Source: Gp6-AA45 sp035652075 (GTDB taxonomy: Bacteria; Acidobacteriota; Vicinamibacteria; Vicinamibacterales; CAVVIG01). Taken from it: a stretch of DNA of 64,000 bases. The notes beneath the pieces are model-generated. The model saw only the letters and a program-made list of their open reading frames with translations, was not told where the DNA came from and made no database searches. The position numbers and the translations under genes were made by a program. The stretch is taken from assembly GCA_035652075.1 (NCBI GenBank), contig DASREL010000090.1, positions 56,803 to 120,802 of the forward strand, given 5' to 3'. Of the stretch, positions 54,230 to 63,464 are shown piece by piece. Positions within the stretch are counted from its first letter, which is position 1, and the number at the start of each line of letters is the position of its first letter.

Positions 54230-54870
54230 ACGCAGCTCTTGGCCATCGGACACACGAGGCATTTCGGATTGCGCGCCGTGCAGACGGTGGCGCCGAAATC
54301 CATCAGCGCCTGGTTGAAATCGTAGACGTGCCGGATTGGTACCAGCGTTTCCGAAACCGCCCACAGATGTTTCTTCATCGCGTGGCTCTTTGGATCGCCC
54401 CTGCCGATGAACACGCGGAACAGCACGCGCGCGACGTTCGTGTCGAGGATCGCGGCGCGTTCGCGAAACGCGAAGCTGCGGATCGCGCCGGCGGTGTACG
54501 CGCCGATGCCTTTGAACGACAGCAGCGTGTCGTGATCCGACGGCAACTGGCCGTTGTATTTCGAGACCGCTTCGCGCGCGATCGACTGCAGACGCTTCGG
54601 CCTGATGTTGTAGCCGAGCGGCCGCCACGTCTGCGTCACTTCCTGCTCCGGCGCCACCGCGAGCGCGTGCATCGTCGGATACTTCTCGAGCCACTCGGCG
54701 TACTTCGGCATGACGCGATCGACCTGCGTCTGTTGCAGCATGATCTCCGAAACGAGGATGTGGTACGGGTCGCTCGTGCGGCGCCAGGGCAGGTCGCGGC
54801 CGTGACGCCGATACCACGTCAGCAGGCGATCGCGAAAGCGTCGACGGTCCGGGGGCGGTGGTATGGTCAT
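54208..54870 (-). CDS. mutY: A/G-specific adenine glycosylase MutY, short form
   Basis: 220 residues, removes A opposite 8-oxoG. Catalytic Glu42 (VSEIMLQQTQV), Asp143 (ILDTNVAR), helix-hairpin-helix GIGAYTAGAI, and the 4Fe-4S ligands Cys197, 204, 207 and 213 (C-x6-C-x2-C-x5-C) are all present. The 8-oxoG-reading C-terminal domain found in most MutY (about 350 residues) is absent; a separate Nudix gene overlaps instead. Confidence 0.92.
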   Translation of the reverse strand: MTIPPPPDRRRFRDRLLTWYRRHGRDLPWRRTSDPYHILVSEIMLQQTQVDRVMPKYAEWLEKYPTMHALAVAPEQEVTQTWRPLGYNIRPKRLQSIAREAVSKYNGQLPSDHDTLLSFKGIGAYTAGAIRSFAFRERAAILDTNVARVLFRVFIGRGDPKSHAMKKHLWAVSETLVPIRHVYDFNQALMDFGATVCTARNPKCLVCPMAKSCVWRKRSS

Positions 54871-54875
54871 ATACT
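54870..54875 (+). promoter_or_regulatory. -10 element TATACT of the PduO gene
   Basis: TATACT 12 nt before the ATG at 54888, overlapping the start codon of the divergent mutY. Confidence 0.45.
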
Positions 54876-54887
54876 GCGAGAGCGACC

Positions 54888-55424
54888 ATGAAAATCTACA
54901 CGCGGACGGGCGACGCCGGCGAGACGTCGCTCTTCGACGGCAGCCGCGTCGGCAAGAGCGATCCGCGCGTCGACGCGTACGGCGAGATCGACGAAACGCA
55001 GGCATGGCTCGGCCTCGCGCGGGCGTCGGGCCTGGATGCGGCGCTTGGCGACGAGGTTGCCCGCATTCAGCAGGAGCTTTTCGCCGTCGGCGCGCAGCTC
55101 GCGGATCCGGGAGAGAAACTCGCCGCGCGCGTCACCAAAGCCTTCGTCACCGACGAGCAGGTCGCCCGTCTCGAGCAGTTGATCGATCACCTCGACAGCG
55201 AGGTGCCGCCACTGCGTCGTTTCATTCTTGCCGGCGGCACGCCGGCGGGCGCAGCGCTGCATGTGGCGCGGACCGTCTGCCGTCGAGCGGAGCGGCGCAT
55301 CGTGTCGCTGACGCCGCCCGTCGATGCCGTGCTGGTTCGCTACGTGAACCGCCTGTCCGATCTGCTCTTCGTGATGGCGCGCGTGGCGAATCACCGCGGC
55401 GGCGTCCCAGAAATCGAGTGGTGA
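54888..55424 (+). CDS. ATP:cob(I)alamin adenosyltransferase, PduO type
   Basis: 178 residues. KIYTRTGDAGETSLFDGSRVGKSD is the ATP-binding N-terminus (residues 2-25, in two parts), VDAYGEIDETQAWLG and the C-terminal YVNRLSDLLFVMAR complete the family motifs. Makes adenosylcobalamin. No B12-dependent enzyme lies beside it. Last 34 nt overlap the convergent gene. Confidence 0.93.
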   Translation: MKIYTRTGDAGETSLFDGSRVGKSDPRVDAYGEIDETQAWLGLARASGLDAALGDEVARIQQELFAVGAQLADPGEKLAARVTKAFVTDEQVARLEQLIDHLDSEVPPLRRFILAGGTPAGAALHVARTVCRRAERRIVSLTPPVDAVLVRYVNRLSDLLFVMARVANHRGGVPEIEW

Positions 55425-55909
55425 TCGCGGCGTTCGAGGTCCGTCTTCACCGCGTCGAAGACCGCCCGCGCGAGTTCCTGCGAGACCCGTTCGCGAATCG
55501 CCCCGCACTCGACGAGCGTCGTGCCGGTCACCGTTTCGATCGCGACGTCCCAGCGATCGCGCGCGATCCCGTCCGGACGATCCTCGAAACTCGTCGGTTG
55601 ACGGTCGGCATCGCCCGCGTGCCGCTGCGATACGTACGCGGCGATCGGCGCGCCGTTGATCAACACGCGGACGGCAACGATCAAATCCTTGTCGATCGAC
55701 TTCTCGCCGTAATGAAAGCGGACCGCGTCTTCGCTGAAGAGCGTCAACCCTTCGTCGGTCGGAATTTCGGTGACGATCGTGCGTCCCAATGCGCGTTCGG
55801 AGTCGAACGCACGCTGGCGCCGCCGGCGCATGTACTGCAGCGTCGTCGCGAGGCTGAACGCGACGAACAACAGCACGAGCGCGACAACACCCGCAACAAC
55901 GTCACGCAT
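55391..55909 (-). CDS. Single-span membrane protein of unknown function
   Basis: 172 residues: N-terminal membrane segment (about 5-24, VVAGVVALVLLFVAFSLATT), basic stop (RRRRQR), then a soluble alpha/beta domain with no recognised motif. Divergent from hpnC with only 11 nt between starts. Function unknown. Confidence 0.7.
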   Translation of the reverse strand: MRDVVAGVVALVLLFVAFSLATTLQYMRRRRQRAFDSERALGRTIVTEIPTDEGLTLFSEDAVRFHYGEKSIDKDLIVAVRVLINGAPIAAYVSQRHAGDADRQPTSFEDRPDGIARDRWDVAIETVTGTTLVECGAIRERVSQELARAVFDAVKTDLERRDHHSISGTPPR

Positions 55910-55915
55910 TAGAAT
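55910..55915 (+). promoter_or_regulatory. -10 element TAGAAT just before hpnC
   Basis: TAGAAT ends 5 nt before the GTG start of hpnC, as for a leaderless transcript. Confidence 0.5.
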
Positions 55916-55920
55916 GCCTC

Positions 55921-56781
55921 GTGACCCTGGAGCGGGCGTATGCCGCCTGTGAATCGCTCGCGCGTTCGCACTACGAGAACTTTCCGGTCGCGTCGTGGCT
56001 GCTGCCGCGGGCGATGCGGCCGCATATTGCCGCGGTGTACGCGTACGCCCGCGTCGCCGACGACATCGCAGACGAAGGATCGGCGCCGGCGGCGGATCGC
56101 CAGACGCGTCTCGACGCGTGGCAGCGCCGATTGCACGCCGCCGTGGCGAACCCGGCATCGGATTCGAACGACGACGATGATTTGATTGTGATCGCGCTCG
56201 CGCATTCGATTCGGACGCTCGATCTGCCGCTCTCGTTGTTCGACGATCTCCTGAGCGCGTTCGGGCAGGATACCATGACGACTCGCTACGCCTCGTGGGA
56301 CGAGGTGTTCGACTACTGTCGTCGATCGGCGAACCCGGTGGGGCGACTCGTCCTGCGGATCGCCGGCTACCGTCATGAATCGCTCGATCGATCGTCCGAC
56401 GCGTTGTGCACCGCGCTGCAGTTGACCAATTTCTGGCAGGACTTCGGTCGCGACTGGCGCGCCGGTCGCTTGTACGTGCCGCGTGCCGTGTACGCGCCGC
56501 TCGGGGCGATCGAAGCGACGCTCGATGGCGGCGCGCTCGACGAGCCGTGGACGCGTGCGCTCGCCGAATGCGTCACCGTGACGCGCGATCTGTTCGACCG
56601 CGGCCGGCGCGTCTGTGACGGCGTCCGCGGCCGCCTGCGCTACGAGTTACGCGCCACGTGGCTCGGCGGTCGCCGCGTCCTCGATCGCGTCGACCAACGC
56701 CGGCGCGATGCGCTCACCCATCGCCCCACGCTCCGAGCGATTGACGCACCGGCGCTGATCGTCGGGATGCTCACCTGGTAA
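55921..56781 (+). CDS. hpnC: Hydroxysqualene synthase HpnC
   Basis: 286 residues, trans-isoprenyl diphosphate synthase-like. First Asp motif DDIADE (47-52), and the second region NFWQDFGRDWRAGRLYVP. Together with HpnD and HpnE it makes squalene from farnesyl diphosphate (HpnD: presqualene diphosphate; HpnC: hydroxysqualene; HpnE: squalene). The stop overlaps the hpnD start (TAATG). No squalene-hopene cyclase in the window. Confidence 0.92.
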   Translation: MTLERAYAACESLARSHYENFPVASWLLPRAMRPHIAAVYAYARVADDIADEGSAPAADRQTRLDAWQRRLHAAVANPASDSNDDDDLIVIALAHSIRTLDLPLSLFDDLLSAFGQDTMTTRYASWDEVFDYCRRSANPVGRLVLRIAGYRHESLDRSSDALCTALQLTNFWQDFGRDWRAGRLYVPRAVYAPLGAIEATLDGGALDEPWTRALAECVTVTRDLFDRGRRVCDGVRGRLRYELRATWLGGRRVLDRVDQRRRDALTHRPTLRAIDAPALIVGMLTW

Positions 56782-57569
56782 TGGCGCGCAAGACGTCTTT
56801 CTATTATTCGTTCCTGGTGCTGCCGGCCGTGCAGCGGCGCGCGATCATCGCCGTCTGGGATTTTTGCCGCGCCGTCGACGATGCGGTGGATGAGACGCCG
56901 GCGGGCGATGTCGGTGTGTGGCGGGACGAGCTCGCGCGGTGTTACGACGGGCGGACGCCAGAGACGCCGCAGGGTCAGGCGCTGAAGCCGTTCGTCGCGC
57001 AGTGTGGATTGCCGCGCCAGGCTTTCGAGGACGTCATCGACGGCGTCGCGATGGATCTCGATCACCTGCGCTACGAAACGTTCGAGGATCTGGCCGGCTA
57101 CTGTCGCCGCGTCGCCTCGGCCGTCGGTCTGATTTGCATTCGCATCTGGGGCTGCACGAATCCGCGCGCGGCCGACTACGCGTTGAATCTCGGGATCGCG
57201 CTCCAGTTGACGAACATCCTCCGCGACATCAAAGGCGATCTCGAACGCGGTCGTGTGTACTTGCCGCTCGAGGATCTGCGACGGTTCGGCTGCACCGTCG
57301 AGGACCTCGAGCGCGGCGAGGTGACCGAGCGCGTGCAACAACTGCTCGCGTTCGAATGCCGCCGCGCCAGAGATTTTTACGCGCGCGCGCAGGCGGCCCT
57401 TCCGGGGGAAGACCGGCGCCGGCTCGTCGCGGCCGAAATCATGCGTGCGGTGTACTTCGAAACGCTGCGGCGGATCGAGCGGCGTCACTACGACGTGTTC
57501 TCGTCGCGCACGCGCGTCCCGCGCCCCATCCAGGCGCTGATCGCCGTCAACACGTGGCTGCGCGCATAG
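56781..57569 (+). CDS. hpnD: Presqualene diphosphate synthase HpnD
   Basis: 262 residues. Substrate Asp motifs DDAVDE (33-38) and NILRDIKGDLERGRVYLP (about 149-166), with FYYSFLVLP at the start as usual. Condenses two farnesyl diphosphates. Its last 16 nt overlap hpnE. Confidence 0.94.
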   Translation: MARKTSFYYSFLVLPAVQRRAIIAVWDFCRAVDDAVDETPAGDVGVWRDELARCYDGRTPETPQGQALKPFVAQCGLPRQAFEDVIDGVAMDLDHLRYETFEDLAGYCRRVASAVGLICIRIWGCTNPRAADYALNLGIALQLTNILRDIKGDLERGRVYLPLEDLRRFGCTVEDLERGEVTERVQQLLAFECRRARDFYARAQAALPGEDRRRLVAAEIMRAVYFETLRRIERRHYDVFSSRTRVPRPIQALIAVNTWLRA

Positions 57570-58885
57570 ACGTCGTCGTCATCGGCGGCGGTTTCGCCGG
57601 TCTCAGTGCGGCCGTTCGGCTGGCGAAGCACGGCGCACGCGTGCTCGTCCTCGAAGCGCGCGCGCGTCTTGGCGGCCGCGCGACCGCGTTTACCGATCGC
57701 GATACGGGCGAGACGGTCGACAACGGTCAGCACATCCTGCTGGGGTGCTACACGGAGACGTTCGCGTTTCTGCAAGACATTGGCGCGGCGGACCGCGTCG
57801 AGCTGCAGCGCCAGTTGGCCGTCACCATGATTGACACGCGCGGGCGACGATCGCGCCTTGTGTGTCCGCCGCTGCCGCCGCCGCTGCACTTGCTGGCCGG
57901 CGTCCTCGAGTGGGACGCCTTGTCCTGGATCGATCGCCTGTCGGTCATTCCGCTGCGGAAAGCGATCGATCGCCAGCTTGCTTCGCCGGGCGAGACCGTG
58001 ACGAATTGGCTGATTCGCAACGGTCAGACGACGCGGATGCGCGAGATGCTGTGGGATCCGCTCGCGCTCGCGGCGCTCAATCAATCGCCGGACGAGGCGG
58101 CGGCGCCGCCCTTTGCACGCGTCCTGTCCGAAATGTTTTCGCGCGACCCGCGCGCGGCGGCGATCGCGCTGCCGGCCAGACCGCTGCATGAGATGTATGC
58201 GGAGCCGGCGCGTGAATTCATCGAGCGTCACGGCGGTTTTGTCCGCACGGGAATGACGGCGAAGATCCTCGTCGAAGATGGGCGCGTGATCGGCGTGATG
58301 GCTGGCGGCGAACAAATCCAGTTGGCCAGTGTCATCGCTGCCGTTCCGTGGTTCTCGTTCGCGGATCTGTTCACGTCCGTTCCGCCTGACCTTGCGGAGA
58401 CGGTCTCGCGCGCCGCGTCGATGGCCGCCTCCCCGATCGTGACGGTCGATTTGTGGTTCGATCGACGCGTCCTGGATGAACCGTTCATCGGACTTCCGGG
58501 GCGCGAGATGCAGTGGGCGTTCGATCGGGGGGGTTATGTGTCGCTGGTCTCGAGCGGCGCGGCGGCGATTTTGCGGAAGACGAACGACGAGCTGGTCGCG
58601 CTGGCGGTGGACGAACTGATGACCGCGATGCCGCACGTGCGCGACGCCCGGGTGCGACAAGCGTCCGTCATCCGCGAACCCCGTGCGACGTTTTCACTCG
58701 CGCCGGGCCAGCCGAAGCGACCGTCGACGGAGACGCCGATCCGTGGTCTGTTCCTGGCGGGCGACTGGATCGACACCGGTTTGCCAGCTACGATCGAATC
58801 GGCCGTCCGTTCGGGTCACCAGGCAGCAACTGCAACTGCCAACTGCCAACTGCAACTGCGAACTGAACCTGCCAACTGCACCTGA
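57554..58885 (+). CDS. hpnE: Squalene-associated FAD-dependent desaturase HpnE
   Basis: 443 residues, amine-oxidase/phytoene-desaturase fold. FAD motif VVVIGGGFAGLSAAVRLA, GGRATAF, GQHILLGCY and the C-terminal FLAGDWIDTGLPATIESAV. GTG start at 57554. The last 20 or so residues (ATATANCQLQLRTEPANCT) come from a CAACTGC word array and are not conserved. The stop overlaps thiI (TGATG). Confidence 0.93.
   Translation: MAARIDVVVIGGGFAGLSAAVRLAKHGARVLVLEARARLGGRATAFTDRDTGETVDNGQHILLGCYTETFAFLQDIGAADRVELQRQLAVTMIDTRGRRSRLVCPPLPPPLHLLAGVLEWDALSWIDRLSVIPLRKAIDRQLASPGETVTNWLIRNGQTTRMREMLWDPLALAALNQSPDEAAAPPFARVLSEMFSRDPRAAAIALPARPLHEMYAEPAREFIERHGGFVRTGMTAKILVEDGRVIGVMAGGEQIQLASVIAAVPWFSFADLFTSVPPDLAETVSRAASMAASPIVTVDLWFDRRVLDEPFIGLPGREMQWAFDRGGYVSLVSSGAAAILRKTNDELVALAVDELMTAMPHVRDARVRQASVIREPRATFSLAPGQPKRPSTETPIRGLFLAGDWIDTGLPATIESAVRSGHQAATATANCQLQLRTEPANCT
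58827..58882. repeat. CAACTGC word array at the 3' end of hpnE
   Basis: About eight 6-7 nt units near CAACTGC/CCAACTG in one orientation, read in frame as the C-terminal tail of HpnE and ending at the stop codon. Confidence 0.75.
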
Positions 58886-60037
58886 TGAACTCCATCGTCA
58901 TTCATTACAAAGAGCTCGCGCTGAAGGGACGCAATCGTCCCTGGTTCATCGGTCACTTGACGCGGAATCTCAAGCGCGGGCTCGCGGGCGCGCATGTCGC
59001 GGCCGTTCGGTCGATCATGGGCCGTATCGAAATCGATCTCGGACCGAACGCGTCGTGGGACGAGGTGCGCGACCGCATTCGTCACGTCTTCGGCATCGCG
59101 AACTTTTCGTATGCCGGTCGAGCTTCGCACGATTTCAACGAGCTCGCGTCGGCGATTCTCGCGGATCTCGGCGACCGGCAGACGAGCTCGTTCCGCGTCT
59201 CGGCGACGCGGGCCGACAAGCGGCTGCCGTTCACGTCACCGCAAGTCGAACGCGAAGTCGGCGGGCTGATCAAGATGGCGAAAGGGTGGCACGTCGACCT
59301 CGATGATCCGGCACTGACCATTCATATTGAGATGCTGCCGGACGGCGCGTTCTACTTCTTCGGCAAGGAACCGGGCCCTGGCGGCCTGCCGACCGGGACT
59401 GGTGGCCGTGTCGCCTGCTTGATTTCGGGGGGCATCGATTCGCCGGTTGCCGCGTATCGTCTGATGCGACGCGGCTGCCTCGTGTTCTTCATCCACTTCC
59501 ACAGTTATCCGATCCTGTCGAACGCGTCACAGGAAAAAGTGCGCGAGATCGTCGCCGTGCTCGGACGGTATCAACAGCAGTCGCGTCTTGCGCTGGTTCC
59601 CTTCGGCGAGCTGCAGCAGCAGGTCACCGTCTCGGTTCCACCCGAGATGCGTGTCGTCATCTATCGACGCCTGATGCTGCGGATTGCGGAGCGGCTCGCG
59701 CGCCGATGGCATGCGCGCGCCCTCGTCACCGGCGAAGTCATCGGTCAGGTTGCCTCGCAAACGCTCGACAACATGACGACGATCGCGAAGGCGACGAACC
59801 TGGAGATTCTGCGGCCGCTGGTCGGCATGGATAAGGATGAGATAGCCAACGAAGCGGAGCGGATCAAGACGTTTCCGATCTCCATCATTCCGGACCAGGA
59901 TTGCTGCACGTTGTTCACGCCTCGCCACCCGGCTACGCGCGCAACGCCAGCCGATGCCGAAGCGGCCGAAGCGGCCCTGCCCATCGACGAAATGGTGAAC
60001 GCCGCCGTAGGATCGGCGGTGCTAGAATCGGCAAACT

Positions 60038-60054
<17 letters not shown>
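58885..60054 (+). CDS. thiI: tRNA 4-thiouridine synthetase ThiI
   Basis: 389 residues. N-terminal ferredoxin-like and THUMP domains (about 1-170), PP-loop SGGIDSPVA (about 178-186) and CCTLFTPRHP near the C-terminus with the conserved Cys. No rhodanese domain, so sulfur must come from another carrier. Makes s4U in tRNA and may feed thiazole synthesis. The promoter and start of the aldolase gene lie inside its last codons. Confidence 0.94.
60023..60028 (+). promoter_or_regulatory. -10 element TAGAAT for the aldolase, inside thiI
   Basis: TAGAAT ends 9 nt before the ATG at 60038; suggests a separate, leaderless or near-leaderless transcript. Confidence 0.5.
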
Positions 60055-61108
<1,054 letters not shown>

Positions 61109-61117
61109 GACGACAGT

Positions 61118-61181
61118 CAGCGCAGAACTCGCGGAACGCGCAGAGCAGTTCGTCTCTGCGAGTTCAGCGTGTTCTGCGCTG
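61118..61181. repeat. 28-bp inverted repeat between convergent genes
   Basis: Two 28-nt arms (61118-61145, 61154-61181) matching with three mismatches around an 8-nt loop CAGTTCGT. The arms consist of 8-nt words near CGCAGAAC. Likely bidirectional terminator and a member of the word-array class. Confidence 0.85.
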
Positions 61182-61190
61182 ATCGTTGCG

Positions 61191-62294
61191 TTACTTCGTC
61201 CGCACGCCGCCGCTGAACGGGAAGTACCCTCCACCACTCGGGAACGGCATCACCACCACATTGGATCGTTCGTGGATGCGCGACGCGTCCTTCACGCGTT
61301 GATCGCCCGAGGTGACGAAGAAGCCAACCTGTTCGCCGTTCGCCGGCTGATGATTCGCGAGCGGACCCCACACCAGCGGTTCGTAGTACCAGTTGTAGGC
61401 GAACTCGTTCGCTGGACCGCCGCTGTATTGCAGGCCGTACCAGTATTCGACGCCACCTGAGGTGTACCAGCGACCGCCGATGTTCACGACCATCCACAGC
61501 GTGTACTGCAGCGGTCCATCCCACCCTGGCGGGACCACGTCGGGCCAGCGACCCGCGCCGTCTTTCTTCGAGAACGTCACCTGCACGCCGTTCTGGAAAT
61601 CCATCGCGGTGATCTGCGTGGTGATCGGCCAGCTCGCCACGTCAGCCGGCGAGCCGCCGGTGATGACGGCGCTGTGCAGATCGAGACCGTCGCTCGGACC
61701 GCTCGGAGCGGGCGGCGGCGGAACGGGGTCCGGTGCCGGCGGCGCTGGCGCCTGCGCCGGTTGCGGCTTGTGCAGCACTTCCGTTCCGTGGACCGGTCCG
61801 AGGCACGTCGTCCCGCTATACGGCAGGTACAACGTGTTGCCGTTGTCCTGGATCTGCCCCGTCGACGTCACGTTGAAATTGCAGTTCGGCACGCCCGGCA
61901 TGCTGCCGGAACCGTCGAGCGTCAGCGCCACGTTCGTGCCATCGACGTGGCCGTTCGCGGACGCCGAAATCGTCAGGCCGTTCCCGCAGATCGCGGTGAA
62001 CGTGCCGGCGATCGCGCTCGCGGTCTGCGACGCGATCTGATATTGGAAGTTCCCGCAGCTGCTGGCCGACGGCAGTGTCGGCGTCGCGGCCGCCGACGGG
62101 GTCGTGGACTGCGACGTCCAGATGCCCACCAGTGACGGCGAATTCGACGACGTCGCGCCGGACGCCGGCGTGACGGTGGAACCGCTCGACGTCGTCGTCG
62201 AGGGCGCCAGGACGCTTGAGGCGTGCTCGAAGCCGCACGCGCCGAAAATCACCGACACCGCAAGCGCAGCGCAAAGTGACAAATTGCGTTTCAT
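61191..62294 (-). CDS. Secreted lipoprotein of unknown function
   Basis: 367 residues. Lipoprotein signal ends VIFGAC (Cys20). Then a Ser/Thr-rich linker (about 24-58), a beta-rich domain (about 58-170) with Cys pairs (SCGNFQY, AICGNG, PNCNF, TTCLG), a Pro-rich linker (about 175-200) and a second domain with many aromatic residues (YTLWMVVNIGGRWYTSGGVE). Resembles surface-exposed modular proteins. Function unknown. Confidence 0.75.
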   Translation of the reverse strand: MKRNLSLCAALAVSVIFGACGFEHASSVLAPSTTTSSGSTVTPASGATSSNSPSLVGIWTSQSTTPSAAATPTLPSASSCGNFQYQIASQTASAIAGTFTAICGNGLTISASANGHVDGTNVALTLDGSGSMPGVPNCNFNVTSTGQIQDNGNTLYLPYSGTTCLGPVHGTEVLHKPQPAQAPAPPAPDPVPPPPAPSGPSDGLDLHSAVITGGSPADVASWPITTQITAMDFQNGVQVTFSKKDGAGRWPDVVPPGWDGPLQYTLWMVVNIGGRWYTSGGVEYWYGLQYSGGPANEFAYNWYYEPLVWGPLANHQPANGEQVGFFVTSGDQRVKDASRIHERSNVVVMPFPSGGGYFPFSGGVRTK

Positions 62295-62377
62295 AGTTAC
62301 AAACCTGTCGGTCGTGAGACCGGGTTACCGTCTGTTAGAGGAGCCGAGCTGAGCGATTTGCAGGACGCGCGCCAGCG

Positions 62378-62920
62378 CTAGAGCGGATGCCGGAGGCCTT
62401 TGAGGTAGTCCCTGAGCCCTTCTTGCGTACTGCGAAACGCAAGATCATTCCATGGAATATTGGCCGCGTCGAACACAGCCGTTTCCAGACATTCCTCATC
62501 CGTGCACAGATCGCCGCCGATGGCGGTCGCCGCATAGACGACGATCACAGGGGCACGCCCCGGGTAGGAGTAGACATTGACGAGCGCGTCGAGGCGCACG
62601 TCGAGACCGCATTCTTCGCGCGCCTCGCGCACGGCGGCGGCGGTCAGCGCTTCGCCGCGATCCACGTAGCCGCCGGGAAACACCCAGAGACCATATCCAG
62701 GTTCAATCGCGCGACGAACGAGGACAAGCTTTTCGTCGTCGGTCCGCACGATCGTCCCGACGGCGATCTTCGGATCGATATAGAAAACGAATCCGCACGA
62801 CACGCACACCGGCCGTTGCGGTTCGGTCGGCTTCAGCGTGCGACGTTCGAGCGCGCCGCCGCAGCGAGGGCAGAAGCGGTACGAGTGCGACTCGTCGTGT
62901 GGGTGCAGCGGTGCCGCCAT
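62378..62920 (-). CDS. Nudix hydrolase with zinc ribbon (NudC-like)
   Basis: 180 residues. N-terminal zinc ribbon FCPRCGGAL...CVSCGF (Cys at about 17, 20, 39, 42), then a Nudix domain with complete box GGYVDRGEALTAAAVREAREECGL (in two parts). Likely an NADH/ADP-ribose-type pyrophosphatase. The ATG overlaps the -10 element of the divergent def gene by one base. Confidence 0.87.
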   Translation of the reverse strand: MAAPLHPHDESHSYRFCPRCGGALERRTLKPTEPQRPVCVSCGFVFYIDPKIAVGTIVRTDDEKLVLVRRAIEPGYGLWVFPGGYVDRGEALTAAAVREAREECGLDVRLDALVNVYSYPGRAPVIVVYAATAIGGDLCTDEECLETAVFDAANIPWNDLAFRSTQEGLRDYLKGLRHPL

Positions 62921-62925
62921 ATAAT
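62920..62925 (+). promoter_or_regulatory. -10 element TATAAT of def
   Basis: A perfect TATAAT 8 nt before the def ATG at 62934; the transcript would be leaderless or have 1-2 nt. Confidence 0.6.
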
Positions 62926-62933
62926 TCGAGATT

Positions 62934-63464
62934 ATGTCGATTCTGAAGGTCGCGCGCATGGGACATCCCGTCCTGCGACAGAAAGCGCGCGCGCTGGAAA
63001 AGTCCGAGATCAAGTTGCCCGTCGTGCAACAACTGATCGACGACATGATCGAGACGATGGTCGAGTATCACGGCGTGGGGCTGGCGGCGCCGCAAATCCA
63101 CGAGAGCCTGCGGATCTTCGTCGCCGCGTTGGATACCGACGAGGAAGAGACCGCCAAAGACCCCGAGCCGGTTGTGTTGATCAATCCCGACATCACGCCC
63201 GTCGGCAGCGAGATCGTCGAAGACTGGGAAGGATGCCTGAGCATCCCCGATATCCGCGGCAAGGTGCCGCGCTCGCGCGAAATCCGCGTCCGCGCCTACG
63301 ATCGGCGCGGGGACCGGTTGGACCTGCGCGCGCACGATTTCTCAGCCCGCGTGATCCAGCACGAAGCCGATCATCTCGACGGCATCCTGTTCTTCGACCG
63401 GATGGAGTCGTTCGACACGCTGACCTTCCTCGACGAGTACTCGCGCTACTGGGCGAAAGACTGA
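62934..63464 (+). CDS. def: Peptide deformylase
   Basis: 176 residues, removes the formyl group from nascent proteins. All three motifs are present: GVGLAAPQ (47-54), EGCLS (99-103) and HEADH (143-147). Last 19 nt overlap the convergent ThyX gene. Confidence 0.95.
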   Translation: MSILKVARMGHPVLRQKARALEKSEIKLPVVQQLIDDMIETMVEYHGVGLAAPQIHESLRIFVAALDTDEEETAKDPEPVVLINPDITPVGSEIVEDWEGCLSIPDIRGKVPRSREIRVRAYDRRGDRLDLRAHDFSARVIQHEADHLDGILFFDRMESFDTLTFLDEYSRYWAKD

